A stretch of 61,706 nucleotides of DNA from an uncultured Verrucomicrobia subdivision 3 bacterium (GCA_937890005.1 CALBZA010000031.1:1-61706), one strand, 5' to 3'. Positions 47,301 to 55,892 are shown, counted from the stretch's first letter. Made by a program: numbers and translations. Notes: generated from the letters alone by a model not told the origin.

Positions 47301-50300
47301 GAAGCGGGCGGATTTCGGCGCCGCACGATTCACGCGGACGCTGTCCAATCGCATCCTGCGTTGCCGCTGATGCCGCGCGCACCGGAGCGAATCCAGCGCC
47401 CGGATTTGAGAGCGGACGTCCGGCTGGATTCAATGATTCGAGTCCAAGCTCAATCTGTTTTCCCGCGCTGCCCGGCGCCGTTACGAGAACGTAGTAGTGA
47501 AGCGCCCGATTTGGCACTGGCGTGAGGTCCGACTGGATGAACAGGTTCGGTTCACTGCGAACTTTCGCCGGAGCGAGATTGCCGGTCGGACGCATTTCCG
47601 AAATCAAAGCGTCCCGCTGTTCGTCATTCAATGAGGCGAGATTCTCCGGGACGGGCAGTTGTGGTGAGGTTGGGAAGCTCACAAACACCATCGTCGGCGG
47701 AGATTGCACGATGGAAGCCCGGGCGCCATCGGCAATGGCGCGCACGCCAAAATCCGTCGCACCGACCGAACGACTGCCTGCACCCACGTTTGGAATCAGG
47801 CCGAGAATGGACGGATGCAGCTGTCCCGGCGGCGTGTTGGTGTTCGCAAGCTCGAGCGGATTCAACAGCAGCAGATTTCGACTTCCTGCCACTTCCAACG
47901 ATCCTTCGTTGTAGGAAATCGACTGGATCGCGCCGCCGAGCAGTGATTCGGGAATCTCGATCAGATTGACGAGGCGCGGTTCCAGCGGGAACGAAATGTT
48001 GATCACGGCCAGTTTCTGCTTCGCATCGGCATCCGGTTGAAGCGAAACCAGTGCGGCGGCAATTGTCGTGCGAAGTCCGCCAACGTTGATCGGCAGATTC
48101 GGAATCAACGTCACCCAGCGTGGAAAAGCGTTCTTGTCGAACAGATACATGCTGTCCACCGGATTCGCGACGTCCATGGGAATTCCACCGAACATCAGCG
48201 TGCGATACATCGGCGGCAATGGTGGTCCGTTCGGTGAGCCTCCAGAGTCGAGCATGACTCCATTTCTGAGCGTGATGCCCACGTCCGCTCCGCCGCGCGC
48301 CACGGAGAAGTCGAGTATCTTCTGCGTCGTTCCCTGCAGAACGAGGTTGTGGTGCTTGCCGTAAAATTCAGCAGGATCGGCATCGGGCAGCGGAAGAACT
48401 TCGTCCGGATCCACGTAATCGCCGTCGCCATTCAGATCTTTTCCGTCGTGTTCCGGTTTCCGGGTTTGAATCGTGGGGAATGCGAGCCTTTGCGGAGCAG
48501 TCGATCCAAAACCGATCAACATTTCCTGCAGCTTCACGAATCCAAGCATCTGGATGTCCTGGCCGTATTCCTGATAAACGAGATACGGCGGCGCCCAGCG
48601 AACTTTGGTCACAGCCGAGCTGACACGATAGCTGACAATGGGCGAAGCCAGCACTTCCGGATTCCGTCCATCGCCCATTTTCAGCACCCAAAGATATTGT
48701 CCACGAACGCTGACGGTCGTCCCCTGCCCTTGATCAATCAACGCGTCCATGTCGCCGCCGACCACGGCCACAAGATCGCTGACTTCCGTTTCCGCATGGA
48801 TGTTGCGCTTGAATTGGTACTGCGGCACAACTGCGAGATCTCTCGGCTGGCCGATCAAACGGGTTCGGCTCAACAGCACCGGCTGAAGCGGAATGCTGAT
48901 GTCGTAAACGTTGAGATGACTGTTCTGCGGCGCATGATCCAGCGCGTAAAGACGGTTCCCTGAAATGACCGCCCCGCGTCCATCCGCCAGACCTGGTATA
49001 TCCACCTGCGCCGCCGGCGGCGTTCGGAATGTCATTGTGAAACTGTCCGGATCAGGCGTCACCGGAAGCTGATCCAGCGGTTGCGCCGCCAGATCGCGAA
49101 TGGATTGACCGGAAAGGGTCAGGCGAAATGTTCCATCGGGTGGCAGCCCGGGATATTGAATCAACAACGTCCGCTGGCCCGGTGTCAGCCGCACGATCGG
49201 CGTGATGTCTTCGCCCGCACCGCTCAGCACAATTCCACTCAGGTCGTTCGTGACGTGCTTGTCGATCGGCTTGTTGAAATGAATGACGACCATTCCGTCT
49301 TCGCCGACAAAGCCGTTTTCCGCCGGTTGCGTTTCGACAACCAAAGGTCCGTGAACATCATTCGTGTCAGGACTTGGAATATCGCCGGACGGAATCACCG
49401 GCTTCGGACCTGTAAAAGCCACGTGATAGGGAATGAAAGCGTCCTGGTTGAAATTCTGCCCTTCGATATTCACCTGCAGTTTCACCAGCACCGGGCGATC
49501 CGCGGTCAGTTGTCCTGTCCATCGCGCGTTGTTTCCGGTGGTCGTTTCAACAATGTTGTCGAGCGAGTATTGAACGTTCGTTTCCGCCTGCCCGGTGAGC
49601 AGATTGACATCGCCGACGGAACGAATCTTGACCCGGATCTTCGGGGCCACAACCGGCTGCGATGCGTTCACAATCAGCTGGGCCGGTTGACCTACCGCCG
49701 GCTGCACTGGAACCGTGGCGATCGTGAATGTCGGCGGTGTTTCCGATTCCGCGGGCACGGTGAAGAAGAACGTTTTGTAAACAGCTCCCGCGAGACTCAG
49801 GTCGCCCTGCTGGCCCGGTACCAGGGAAATGGGATTCACCGGCTGCGTCTGTGATCCGCGGAAACGTGGATGCGATGCAGTGACGAGATAATTGGCTCCG
49901 GCGGCGGGGGCGACGGTCAGGAAATAACCATCGGAACCGCTCGTCGCATACACCATTCCCGGAAACAAACGTCCAGGTTGAGAACTTAGCGATGATGCCG
50001 CGAGCGTGAGTGTCACGAAGGCGCCGCTCAACGGTTGGGAATTGACGATCGCCTGCTGATGGAACGCGGTGTAAGTGACGTTCACAACACTCTGCGCCGT
50101 GCCGATCGCGAGGCCGAAATCGAAGAACCCCATCGTCTGCGCGAGTTGGAACGGCAGATCGACGCTTTCCTGCCCCGTTTGAAGGCTCGCGATTTGATTG
50201 AACACGCCGGCCTGTTGCAATCCGACCGCGAGATCATACGGAAGCGCCGACACCTTGCCCTTCACAACCACTGGTCGCGGTCCGAACAACAGCGGCACCA

Positions 50301-53300
50301 GCACCTGATTGAATCCGATCTGAACCGGCAGCGCCGCCGCACCAAGAGCCGGCATGATCAGACCGACGGACGTATCAAGGAAACCGGCCGCGATCTGTTC
50401 GGCATCGCCATTCGCACGCTGCGGAATCGGTTGCCGGCCTCCAGTGATTGGCTGCTGCTCGCCTTGTGGCGTGAACAAAAGCTGGTCGAGCACCTGGAAG
50501 GTTCGAATGTCATTGTCATTTCGAACAAGCGCCACAACCGCCGCGACGTTCGTTGCAGATGGAATTTCATTCGTCGGAAATCCGGCAGCCGTGAGGTCCA
50601 CCGGAAATCTCACCTGCACCGGAAGTTCCGGCACCGGCCCCTGGACGTCGAGATTGATGGCCGGTCCAGCCAGCGTCCCCGCCTCCGGCGTCACTCCACC
50701 AAGAACCGCCAGCAGCTGGGCGGAGGTCAATGTCTGAAGCTTCAGCTTCGTTTTGGTCGGAATCGATTCCGGCTGAATGTAAACCTGCACCGGACCGCCA
50801 TCGCTCTGCGCTTCAAGTATGCCGCCTGTGCGATACAGCCCGACGAATCCGTTGTCGAATTCCTGGCGGCTGACCGGAACATAGACGCGTGTGCCGTTGA
50901 GATTGATGAATGTGGCGCTGACGAAATCCTCCTCGGTTCCACTGATCACGCTAACGAAGCCTCCGTCAGGGCGGCTGAGAATCGTTGTCGTTTCACCAGT
51001 GCTTTCATTGACGAGAATCACCGGCACCTCGGGATCAGCCGTGCCTGCGGTGCCGCGAACAACGATTGCGGAAGGATCCTGTCCTGGCTCGTAAGCAGGA
51101 ATCTGCTCGAGAACATTGAGCGGCACATTCGTCGCCCCGGGTTCATAAATGATCAGTTGCGCCGCCTGATCGCGCGTGCTCAATGGCGTCGTGCGGAATG
51201 TGAACTCGGTTTGTCCTTCGATCGGAAGACCGTTTGCGCCCTTGATCGTCGAAGCAAGCTGCACGCGATATTCCGTGTTCGGTTCCAGTTCCGTCGCGGG
51301 GCTGAGCGTCACCACGGTATTCTTCAGGTTCAACATCAACGCCGTGTTCACCGGCTGGCCGCCAATCGTTGACAACTGAATCGCGTCGCCAATCACGGTT
51401 CCGGGATTGACCGCTTTGTTGAATTCGATCACGACACTGCTGACCCGCGGCACACGTGTCGATTCGTGGGACGGGCTGATCTTCGCCACGCGAGGACCGC
51501 TCGGCGCCGTTTCCACGTCACGATTTGAAACCTCTGTCGGATCTGAAATCTGAACCGCCGCGAACCCGGTGTCGCCGTTGCGCGGATCGGTCACGCCAAT
51601 TTCGCGTTCGCCCGTCGGTGCAATCAGTTGAAAACGTCCCTGCGCATCGGTGAGCGTCATCCAGGGGAGACCAGTGACACGCACGGGCATTCCCGCCTGC
51701 AATTCGCCCTGACCGTTCTTCGCAACGCCACTGATCAATCCCTGTGGTTCATTCACTCGAACGAGAACGAACTGACCCGATCCACGCAACCCCGGCAGCC
51801 GTTCACCGGTTGGAGGTTCGAGACTGAGGAGATTGCCTGCGGCGTCACTCTGCAAACGTTCCACCGGTTGCAGCCCGTAAAAGCCGGTGTCGCTGAGCAC
51901 ACGTGCCAGCACGAACAGCGCATTCGTCGGCACGCCGCTAAGTTGCGTGCTGAGACTTTCGGCGAGCGTGGATCGATCCACCGTCAAATCAAACGCCGCC
52001 ACCACCACGCCATCCGCTCCGATCAAATTGGTGAACACGGTGGCATCGAGGCGTCGCAGTCGAAGCGCGCTCGGCCCAATCAGCTCACCAGTGCCCGCAA
52101 GAATCCGCACGCCGCTGCTTGAAATCTGTCCGCCTTCCGTTCCCAAAACCTGTCCGTCAAAAACGTCTTCCGGCAACACATCGACCCGCACCATCGCGGA
52201 GTCGAGCTGCTCGGGACCGAACAAAAGAACGGGCCGCATCGGAAACGTTGCGTGCAGCGTGAACGGATCCTGATCTCCAGGACGCTGATATCCGACAATG
52301 AATTGTTCGTATAGCGGAGTGAGCCGGAGCGAACCGTCCGAAAGGAGATACGTTTCCGTCACTTCACCGCGCAGCAAATATCCGCTCGGCAACCGGCGAT
52401 TCGCATGGCGCAACGTCACGTTCGCGGTGCCCGTCACCATTTCTGGAATCACGCTGGCCGGACTGGACGGCGGAGTCACCGTTCCTTCGGCTGTGAACCC
52501 ATTCACATCGATTTCACTGACGACACTTCCCGCGAGCGGCTGGCCAGCGGCGGCAGCGGGCGGTGCGAGTTCACCGGTATCTCCGACAACAATCGCATAC
52601 GATCCAACTCCGGGAAGTGTAACTACCAAAGCGTTCGTCCCTTTTCCGGCGACAGTTTGAAGGGTCATCCAGCGCAGCGACGTTTCATCCCATTTCACGA
52701 GCGCTGCAGTTTCGCTCTGTCCAATTGTTGCAATCGGCCGGATCGCCGCGCTCAGTGACTGCGACAACGGAACAGACGATTCAATCCAGAATGCCCGCAG
52801 CGGACTCCATCCGAGTGGCAGCAACGCCGGCAGTGTCTGTCCGTTCAAAGCAGTCAAAGCAATTGTCGCGTTCTCATTCACGGCTCCAGCCGGAACTTGA
52901 ATCTGAACGCCGCCGTTCGCGTTGCTGACAACCGTCGGTTGAAGTGGCGAAACCTGGAAGAGTGTTGAAGAGCGGCGGGTCAATCGCGGATTCGGAATGA
53001 CTTCCGTGTTTGTCAGCGACAGTTGCCGGCTTCTCCACACGGGAAGAAATCCATCCCGACTGAACTTCACAACGTGTGTGCCTGGCCCCTGTCCGAACGA
53101 CGCCACGCCGGAATCGGGATCCGATTCCTTTCGTCCGACACCTTCCGGGCCGATGATTTCCATCGCGACCGTCGGCAGCGGTTTTCCGGCATCGTCGAGT
53201 GTTCGAGTGACGGCGAGTGCGGCGGAGAAGATCGGAACTCCGCAGTAAACACGGGTTATCAGCGAGGGATTGCCTCCGGGTGTGAAACCGAGTGACAAAG

Positions 53301-53679
53301 TTCGCGGGCTCGTTCTCTGTCCGGGCGCCAGCGCATTGCCGTCCAGTTGTGCGGATAACTCGAAGAAACTTCCGCCCTGGGAAATGCCGTCGGCATTGTG
53401 AGGTCCGCTCGTTCCATTGAAACCATCCACGAGCACGATCACCGGCCCGATGAAGACGCGATCGGATTTGTTGCTGACGGTTATCTCGACGTTCCAGACA
53501 TTCTGCGCGCGATTCAGGCGCATTGATGTGAAGTAAACGGCGGCGTTCGTCGTGACATCTTCCAGTTGCAGAGTCGTCTGGCCGATCACGAACTCACGCG
53601 TCTGAGCGTTCGCGGACGGAATTTGAATTCCCAGGATCGAGAAAACCAGGAGAGCAATGAGTGGAAGCACGCGCCTCAA
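41350..53679 (-). CDS. Giant exported RHS/YD-repeat protein
   Basis: A 4109-aa exported protein. The start is a TTG at 53679 that overlaps the TGA of the PEP-CTERM gene by three bases; it gives MRRVLPLIALLVFSILGIQIPSANA, a good signal peptide (a GTG three codons later would remove its basic end). About 2250 N-terminal residues are beta-rich, with ZU5-like stretches (GGVQIQVPAGAV near 255) and Ig-like Big_5 domains (about 726-830 and 1441-1553). A propeller-like region follows (about 1560-1990) with a calcium-loop motif DLNGDGDYVDPDE near 1753. The RHS part starts about 2255 (DLALPSPRMPISIIRTIGNQD, DUF6531-like) and runs through many YD repeats to the core ARFYDPFSGMFLQPDP near 3778. An Ig-like domain interrupts it at about 3606-3733. 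The last 290 residues form a variable tip. The next gene starts one base downstream. Confidence 0.9.
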   Translation of the reverse strand: MRRVLPLIALLVFSILGIQIPSANAQTREFVIGQTTLQLEDVTTNAAVYFTSMRLNRAQNVWNVEITVSNKSDRVFIGPVIVLVDGFNGTSGPHNADGISQGGSFFELSAQLDGNALAPGQRTSPRTLSLGFTPGGNPSLITRVYCGVPIFSAALAVTRTLDDAGKPLPTVAMEIIGPEGVGRKESDPDSGVASFGQGPGTHVVKFSRDGFLPVWRSRQLSLTNTEVIPNPRLTRRSSTLFQVSPLQPTVVSNANGGVQIQVPAGAVNENATIALTALNGQTLPALLPLGWSPLRAFWIESSVPLSQSLSAAIRPIATIGQSETAALVKWDETSLRWMTLQTVAGKGTNALVVTLPGVGSYAIVVGDTGELAPPAAAAGQPLAGSVVSEIDVNGFTAEGTVTPPSSPASVIPEMVTGTANVTLRHANRRLPSGYLLRGEVTETYLLSDGSLRLTPLYEQFIVGYQRPGDQDPFTLHATFPMRPVLLFGPEQLDSAMVRVDVLPEDVFDGQVLGTEGGQISSSGVRILAGTGELIGPSALRLRRLDATVFTNLIGADGVVVAAFDLTVDRSTLAESLSTQLSGVPTNALFVLARVLSDTGFYGLQPVERLQSDAAGNLLSLEPPTGERLPGLRGSGQFVLVRVNEPQGLISGVAKNGQGELQAGMPVRVTGLPWMTLTDAQGRFQLIAPTGEREIGVTDPRNGDTGFAAVQISDPTEVSNRDVETAPSGPRVAKISPSHESTRVPRVSSVVIEFNKAVNPGTVIGDAIQLSTIGGQPVNTALMLNLKNTVVTLSPATELEPNTEYRVQLASTIKGANGLPIEGQTEFTFRTTPLSTRDQAAQLIIYEPGATNVPLNVLEQIPAYEPGQDPSAIVVRGTAGTADPEVPVILVNESTGETTTILSRPDGGFVSVISGTEEDFVSATFINLNGTRVYVPVSRQEFDNGFVGLYRTGGILEAQSDGGPVQVYIQPESIPTKTKLKLQTLTSAQLLAVLGGVTPEAGTLAGPAINLDVQGPVPELPVQVRFPVDLTAAGFPTNEIPSATNVAAVVALVRNDNDIRTFQVLDQLLFTPQGEQQPITGGRQPIPQRANGDAEQIAAGFLDTSVGLIMPALGAAALPVQIGFNQVLVPLLFGPRPVVVKGKVSALPYDLAVGLQQAGVFNQIASLQTGQESVDLPFQLAQTMGFFDFGLAIGTAQSVVNVTYTAFHQQAIVNSQPLSGAFVTLTLAASSLSSQPGRLFPGMVYATSGSDGYFLTVAPAAGANYLVTASHPRFRGSQTQPVNPISLVPGQQGDLSLAGAVYKTFFFTVPAESETPPTFTIATVPVQPAVGQPAQLIVNASQPVVAPKIRVKIRSVGDVNLLTGQAETNVQYSLDNIVETTTGNNARWTGQLTADRPVLVKLQVNIEGQNFNQDAFIPYHVAFTGPKPVIPSGDIPSPDTNDVHGPLVVETQPAENGFVGEDGMVVIHFNKPIDKHVTNDLSGIVLSGAGEDITPIVRLTPGQRTLLIQYPGLPPDGTFRLTLSGQSIRDLAAQPLDQLPVTPDPDSFTMTFRTPPAAQVDIPGLADGRGAVISGNRLYALDHAPQNSHLNVYDISIPLQPVLLSRTRLIGQPRDLAVVPQYQFKRNIHAETEVSDLVAVVGGDMDALIDQGQGTTVSVRGQYLWVLKMGDGRNPEVLASPIVSYRVSSAVTKVRWAPPYLVYQEYGQDIQMLGFVKLQEMLIGFGSTAPQRLAFPTIQTRKPEHDGKDLNGDGDYVDPDEVLPLPDADPAEFYGKHHNLVLQGTTQKILDFSVARGGADVGITLRNGVMLDSGGSPNGPPLPPMYRTLMFGGIPMDVANPVDSMYLFDKNAFPRWVTLIPNLPINVGGLRTTIAAALVSLQPDADAKQKLAVINISFPLEPRLVNLIEIPESLLGGAIQSISYNEGSLEVAGSRNLLLLNPLELANTNTPPGQLHPSILGLIPNVGAGSRSVGATDFGVRAIADGARASIVQSPPTMVFVSFPTSPQLPVPENLASLNDEQRDALISEMRPTGNLAPAKVRSEPNLFIQSDLTPVPNRALHYYVLVTAPGSAGKQIELGLESLNPAGRPLSNPGAGFAPVRAASAATQDAIGQRPRESCGAEIRPLPAWRMSDDPQSPFYNRYLSRPFALVTEAVSSEELFHFRSEVDREIIFSGAGLRAFIEPSQATHPGAAPVIGPFAAKIDPRRKLIFPISSVNAYTINRDYIVGDNPPPTGGSSPLEDTYGTIQAHSGELRTADVDLALPSPRMPISIIRTIGNQDTYEGPFGVGWDFNYNQRLTVLDPLTFPEGLQMPLVVREDRDLSNIAGSQDVLFNDGQGKVFHFRWMGTNMPPEYVEDPLVQEFNYQNLVSDYYLPQHGLFDLLVKFKDGRFERLTPEGIRYRYAPTGRLETIIDAYPLNRHELQYDRNGWLVRIDDKSVSAPRYVEIGHYRRKDVDPDFVNGLDENTANSFHEGLICRLRDHTGRDVLFEYDDQGFLVKRLDVEVHGENGGFSGRSETIYSYANCRLVGISATANGTPWVSAVNETSDAGKPVAKSTTGNFGDVEMTIPVNNSAKTVGSQISSVRVGDSSSVARTFDKRGNLTSIAIEGPAASPAKQERVNNEHGQPTFIRHPEGNTETLVYDSQNPVFRSRANLRSVTTDPGPRGGVGHTQTFQYDPAYNQQSGEQVDANGFSVHYTLTPDKRSIQKIDYNGQGSVTISYNSKGQPIGTVNQDGVEQTTEYDSGTGFVLSETTGDITLTYSYDGSVASQLGRPASVKAPIGFPTTFIYNNRMQPVQIARGPLVTKTAYDEIGRAVFNSQDVGDGKQLIMHYGYDQKGFLTNTTVSGVEVDGTISSYSTGYTPDRRSRVETVTHPNGTVQVYEYDARGNVIKSTFGDYVEEFEYDLNNNLLSVKHGGDVVRTYSYDGLDRATTVVQKTGTQDYVRTRTFHRGGQLMSDLFTDPVFGPVRHLSYDSIDALGRHLTVTMHGTAISPQFSYAYGVRFSEVTAPRMVSRTVWDSAGNVTEYSNPNFRTVLHRDASGRVYQMDSMEEGATYSQFYELNDMDQRTSLRDLLGLKYEYQPRADGNFTRITNPRNNAAILEHTALGELQRKKRADGMEVQYRRDAQRQMVYEGDPDSGFKLDYDSSLRLKSKTLRNEAATAFADYDPRSMPMTITMPGGSETRKYDLQRRMTERKLTYQGRTLEEQYTYDALDRIRVVTYAMNGGSTHETRYDYDPAGPLVAAHFHEDGQDFTVAYGYYPDGGRRTITYPSGVVVTETRDVTGRLTGLSDTNGNIINAVSWQGNSQPKVVQLGSALEVVNQYDVRGRLTATRIERTADDSVTAHMRYQYDPANNIQARQFLHRGGKADVFGFDSGERVAQAKISVLLTNANGSGPELYARQYSYHAAGLDYLTTVALSGSSPRAPPFATNWTAHDEFLLPGIVDGFSRGQADPKGNVSSAQLWIRPESGDAAQPVAATFEHDGLGRMTRVTRADGVMIENQFQPGGLRFSSKVSQNGTVIRHSAYVYDDAARLLEEYDRTVTPPRVVARYYYGSGDAPVAADLRHPDDEQLHRYYFLSDGAMSVVAVADAAGQVVERVWYDTFGQPSIELRDTTAPVVNRIENGPGGSLVVVFSEPVQPTFVDPGVGTGLVPVSGNLDGVISLLNASNAPIAGNIVWENSIPSVEPLSALRFTPTQTATGAISLVINAGALMDEWGNSNSMRTVTLTNSGIPGTIYYQATPQANTAPVRIARSSVGSRVLFQGQYFDYESGLFYLRARFYDPFSGMFLQPDPLGYSGSVNHYAGMANNPVSLRDPSGLLPKGVTYEAFRSYLHGKGYNSHELGMLDHSYKKLTDLGLGGMEIAAHIRVMYREHRANRTWELGIRAFGDKAVARLARLDEFYQTKEEKVVVKTEEDGLARHEVNEEKTGEVFVGDVDGLYAKLNGQIASMSELQRFQNAVNSEVARLTSGYKDMAIQAGAEIKGHEIQKVYQHGFSLNIPQEYGSRHALSDGGYFGYHAIEMINKKMTKGIGEAFSITFDPNELKINEHVDVDAAVLEHESFYKNVMFNPQMRGKGFDLRLTLQRAVQMRRDKKVHEKLFPVPFYYKN
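41353..42225 (-). other. C-terminal tip of the RHS protein, candidate effector domain
   Basis: About 290 residues after the RHS core (DPSGLLPKG) with a helical, charged composition and no cysteine. Segments such as SYLHGKGYNSHELGMLDHSY, HIRVMYREHRANRTWELG and NEHVDVDAAVLEHESFYK are His/Glu/Asp-rich, but I cannot match them to a known toxin fold. No short immunity-like gene follows, since the next gene (5238 aa) starts immediately. Confidence 0.6.
42330..46960 (-). repeat. RHS/YD repeat shell
   Basis: Repeated YD-type motifs (YDARGNVIKST, YDGLDRATTV, YDALDRIRVVTY, YDPAGPLVAAHF, YDPRSMPMTI and others) at spacings of about 20-25 residues, bounded by the DUF6531-like opening and the RHS core. 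Such repeats form a hollow beta shell in Tc/RHS toxins and teneurins. Confidence 0.85.
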
Positions 53680-54290
53680 ACCTTTGGCCTCCCCTTTGAA
53701 ATGAAGAAACAGAACAATCCAAGCGCCACCAATGTTCCCGTTGCAGGCTCCGGCACCGGCACCACGAAAATGTCATCCAGCCAGGCCGCCGATGCGGAGC
53801 TGTTCCCATTGTCGAACAGATCGAGATAAAGATAGAGCGGCACGCCACGAAGCGCCGACGGCACCTCCACCTCGACCCGCCACGCCCATCGAACCGTCAG
53901 TGACGGCGCCCCGGAGGGATAATCAGCCTCTTCGTGTAACAGATTCGATTCGTCGAACGGCAGCGTTCCCTCACCACCCGGCAACCAGAACACGGTCGAG
54001 ACATCCACAGTCACAAGCGGCAGAAAAATCGTCGAAGTTTCATCCGACAGCGAGACGGTGACGGAATCGAGAAACTGGCCCGAAGCGATTTGTTCTTCCG
54101 TCGTGAAGCCAAAAAGGAAGGAAAGGCTTTGAACAGGAGCGTCGGCCGGAGCGAGTGGAATCTGTTCAGTAACAAGTGGAATGCCCTGACCGGTCTGGAG
54201 AAAGATGAAGCTGCCCTGCGCGCGCGCCGAATGAACGACACTCGACACGACGGCAGCAAAAATAAGCGCTGCTGTTCTGGCAAAGCTCAT
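53676..54290 (-). CDS. PEP-CTERM-anchored exported protein
   Basis: A 204-aa protein with signal peptide MSFARTAALIFAAVVSSVVHSARA, a beta-sandwich-like body (IFLQTGQGIPLVTEQIPLAP, SLTVRWAWRVEVEVP, LYLYLDLFDNG) and a C-terminal VPEPATGTLVALGLFCFFISKGR. That is a classic PEP motif, hydrophobic helix and basic tail. Such tails are processed by exosortase, indicating an exosortase system elsewhere in the genome. It is the first gene of the three-gene operon, and its stop overlaps the TTG start of the 4109-aa RHS gene. It could be a surface component or partner of the giants; no specific function is known. Confidence 0.82.
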   Translation of the reverse strand: MSFARTAALIFAAVVSSVVHSARAQGSFIFLQTGQGIPLVTEQIPLAPADAPVQSLSFLFGFTTEEQIASGQFLDSVTVSLSDETSTIFLPLVTVDVSTVFWLPGGEGTLPFDESNLLHEEADYPSGAPSLTVRWAWRVEVEVPSALRGVPLYLYLDLFDNGNSSASAAWLDDIFVVPVPEPATGTLVALGLFCFFISKGRPKV

Positions 54291-54344
54291 GGTGGAATTC
54301 GGGTGCGACCTTATCAGCCAACCAATAAAAAGGAATACTCCTCT

Positions 54345-54366
54345 TTACGGAATCAAAGGTCCGTAA
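54345..54366. promoter_or_regulatory. Perfect inverted repeat upstream of the giant operon
   Basis: TTACGGA and TCCGTAA are separated by eight bases, about 55-76 bases upstream of the PEP-CTERM start codon. The size fits a dimeric regulator operator or a small hairpin. It lies in the 234-base gap between divergent genes (giant operon and M20 peptidase). No convincing -35/-10 pair was found beside it. Confidence 0.35.
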
Positions 54367-54524
54367 TTCCAACGATGCTCCCCCGGGCAGGCATTTTTGG
54401 CGGCAGCGAAGTGACAACAAGTTCGGTGAAAGCGCCCCGGCTTGCACACATCTTCATGACTGCAATCGCGCGGGGTAGGAGCCCTGTCTTTCCATGACGC
54501 GCTTCACCTGTTACAAGACGCACC

Positions 54525-55892
54525 ATGCAAGCTGTCCTGGATTTCCTGAAACAGAACGAGTCGCGGTTCGTGAGTGAACTTTGTGATTACGTCCGGTTCC
54601 CCAGCATCTCAGCCCAACCGCAGCACGCGCCGGACATGACGCGTTGCGCCGAATGGGTCGTGAATCATTGCCGGGAAATCGGCCTCGACGCCGATCTGTG
54701 CCAGACCCAGGGAAATCCCATCGTGCTGGCCCGAACCCCGCGCCGGGGTTCACGCAAACGTCCGCACTTTGTGGTTTACGGACATTATGACGTCCAACCG
54801 CCGGAACCGTTTGAACTGTGGAAAACGCCGCCGTTCGAACCGCGCATTGAAGGCCGGTCACTGTTCGCGCGCGGCGCCAGCGACAACAAAGGCCAGAACC
54901 TCGCGCATCTGAAAGCGGTGGAGGCTTATTTCCGGACCGGCACGGAGCTTCCCTGCGACCTCACGTTCATCATCGAAGGCGAAGAGGAGGTGGGTAGCAA
55001 AAGTCTCGCGGATTTTCTGAAGGAACGTCGCGACGATCTGAAGTGCGATGCGGTGGTCGTCTCCGACACCGGCATGCCTGCCATCAATTGCCCGGCGCTC
55101 ACGTATGCGTTGCGCGGCATCGCGGCGTTTGAAGTCACGCTGCACGGACCGGCGCGCGACCTTCATTCCGGCATCTTCGGCGGGACCGTCGATAATCCCG
55201 CCATGGCACTCTGCCAGTTGCTGGCGCAGTTGCGCGACAAGGATGGACGCGTGGCGATTCCCGGTTTTTACGACGATGTCGAGCCGCTGTCAGATTTCGA
55301 GCGAAAGGAGTTTCAGCGACTGCCCTTCAGCGACGCGCAATACAAGGCGCTGCTCGGTGTTCCTGAACTGTTCGGCGAAAAAGGATTCACTCCGTTCGAA
55401 CAACGGTCCGCCCGGCCAACGTTTGAGATCAACGGATTGACGAGCGGTTATCAGGGCGAGGGCAGCAAAACAATCGTTCCCGCCTGGGCGCGGGTGAAAA
55501 TCACGACACGGCTTGTTCCCAATCAGAATCCCGCGAAGATCATTCAGCTGGTTGAGAATCATCTGCGCAACATCTGTCCTCCGACCGTTCGCATCGAAAT
55601 TGAAGCCGGTCATGGCGCGGAACCTTACATCGTTTCGCCGGAGGGAACGCAGGCGCAGGCGGCGTTGCGGGCATTGAAGGCGGCGTTCGGCAGCGAACCG
55701 ATTCTGATGCGCGAAGGTGGATCAATTCCGATCGTGAATGACTTCAAAAAAATTCTCGGTGCGGAAACGTTGCTGCTCGGCCTTGCGTTGCCCGATGACA
55801 ATGCCCATTCGCCGAACGAGAAGTTTAATCTCGATTGTTTTGCGAAAGGCCAGGCGATGGCAGCGTTGTTGTGGCAGGAACTTTCGAAGTAG
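54525..55892 (+). CDS. M20-family dipeptidase/peptidase
   Basis: Cytoplasmic di-zinc amidohydrolase of the M20 family, 455 aa, without signal peptide. Metal-binding signatures are visible in order: VVYGHYDVQPP (His and Asp), ARGASDNKGQ (Asp), FIIEGEEEVGS (catalytic Glu and metal Glu), VSDTGM (Asp) and, near the C terminus, DNAHSPNEKF (His). GPARDLHSGIFGGTVDNPAMAL belongs to the dimerisation domain and carries the conserved substrate-binding His. It is related to carnosinase-like dipeptidases; the peptide substrate is not predictable. The gene is divergent from the giant operon and is followed by the hairpin repeat cluster. Confidence 0.92.
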   Translation: MQAVLDFLKQNESRFVSELCDYVRFPSISAQPQHAPDMTRCAEWVVNHCREIGLDADLCQTQGNPIVLARTPRRGSRKRPHFVVYGHYDVQPPEPFELWKTPPFEPRIEGRSLFARGASDNKGQNLAHLKAVEAYFRTGTELPCDLTFIIEGEEEVGSKSLADFLKERRDDLKCDAVVVSDTGMPAINCPALTYALRGIAAFEVTLHGPARDLHSGIFGGTVDNPAMALCQLLAQLRDKDGRVAIPGFYDDVEPLSDFERKEFQRLPFSDAQYKALLGVPELFGEKGFTPFEQRSARPTFEINGLTSGYQGEGSKTIVPAWARVKITTRLVPNQNPAKIIQLVENHLRNICPPTVRIEIEAGHGAEPYIVSPEGTQAQAALRALKAAFGSEPILMREGGSIPIVNDFKKILGAETLLLGLALPDDNAHSPNEKFNLDCFAKGQAMAALLWQELSK

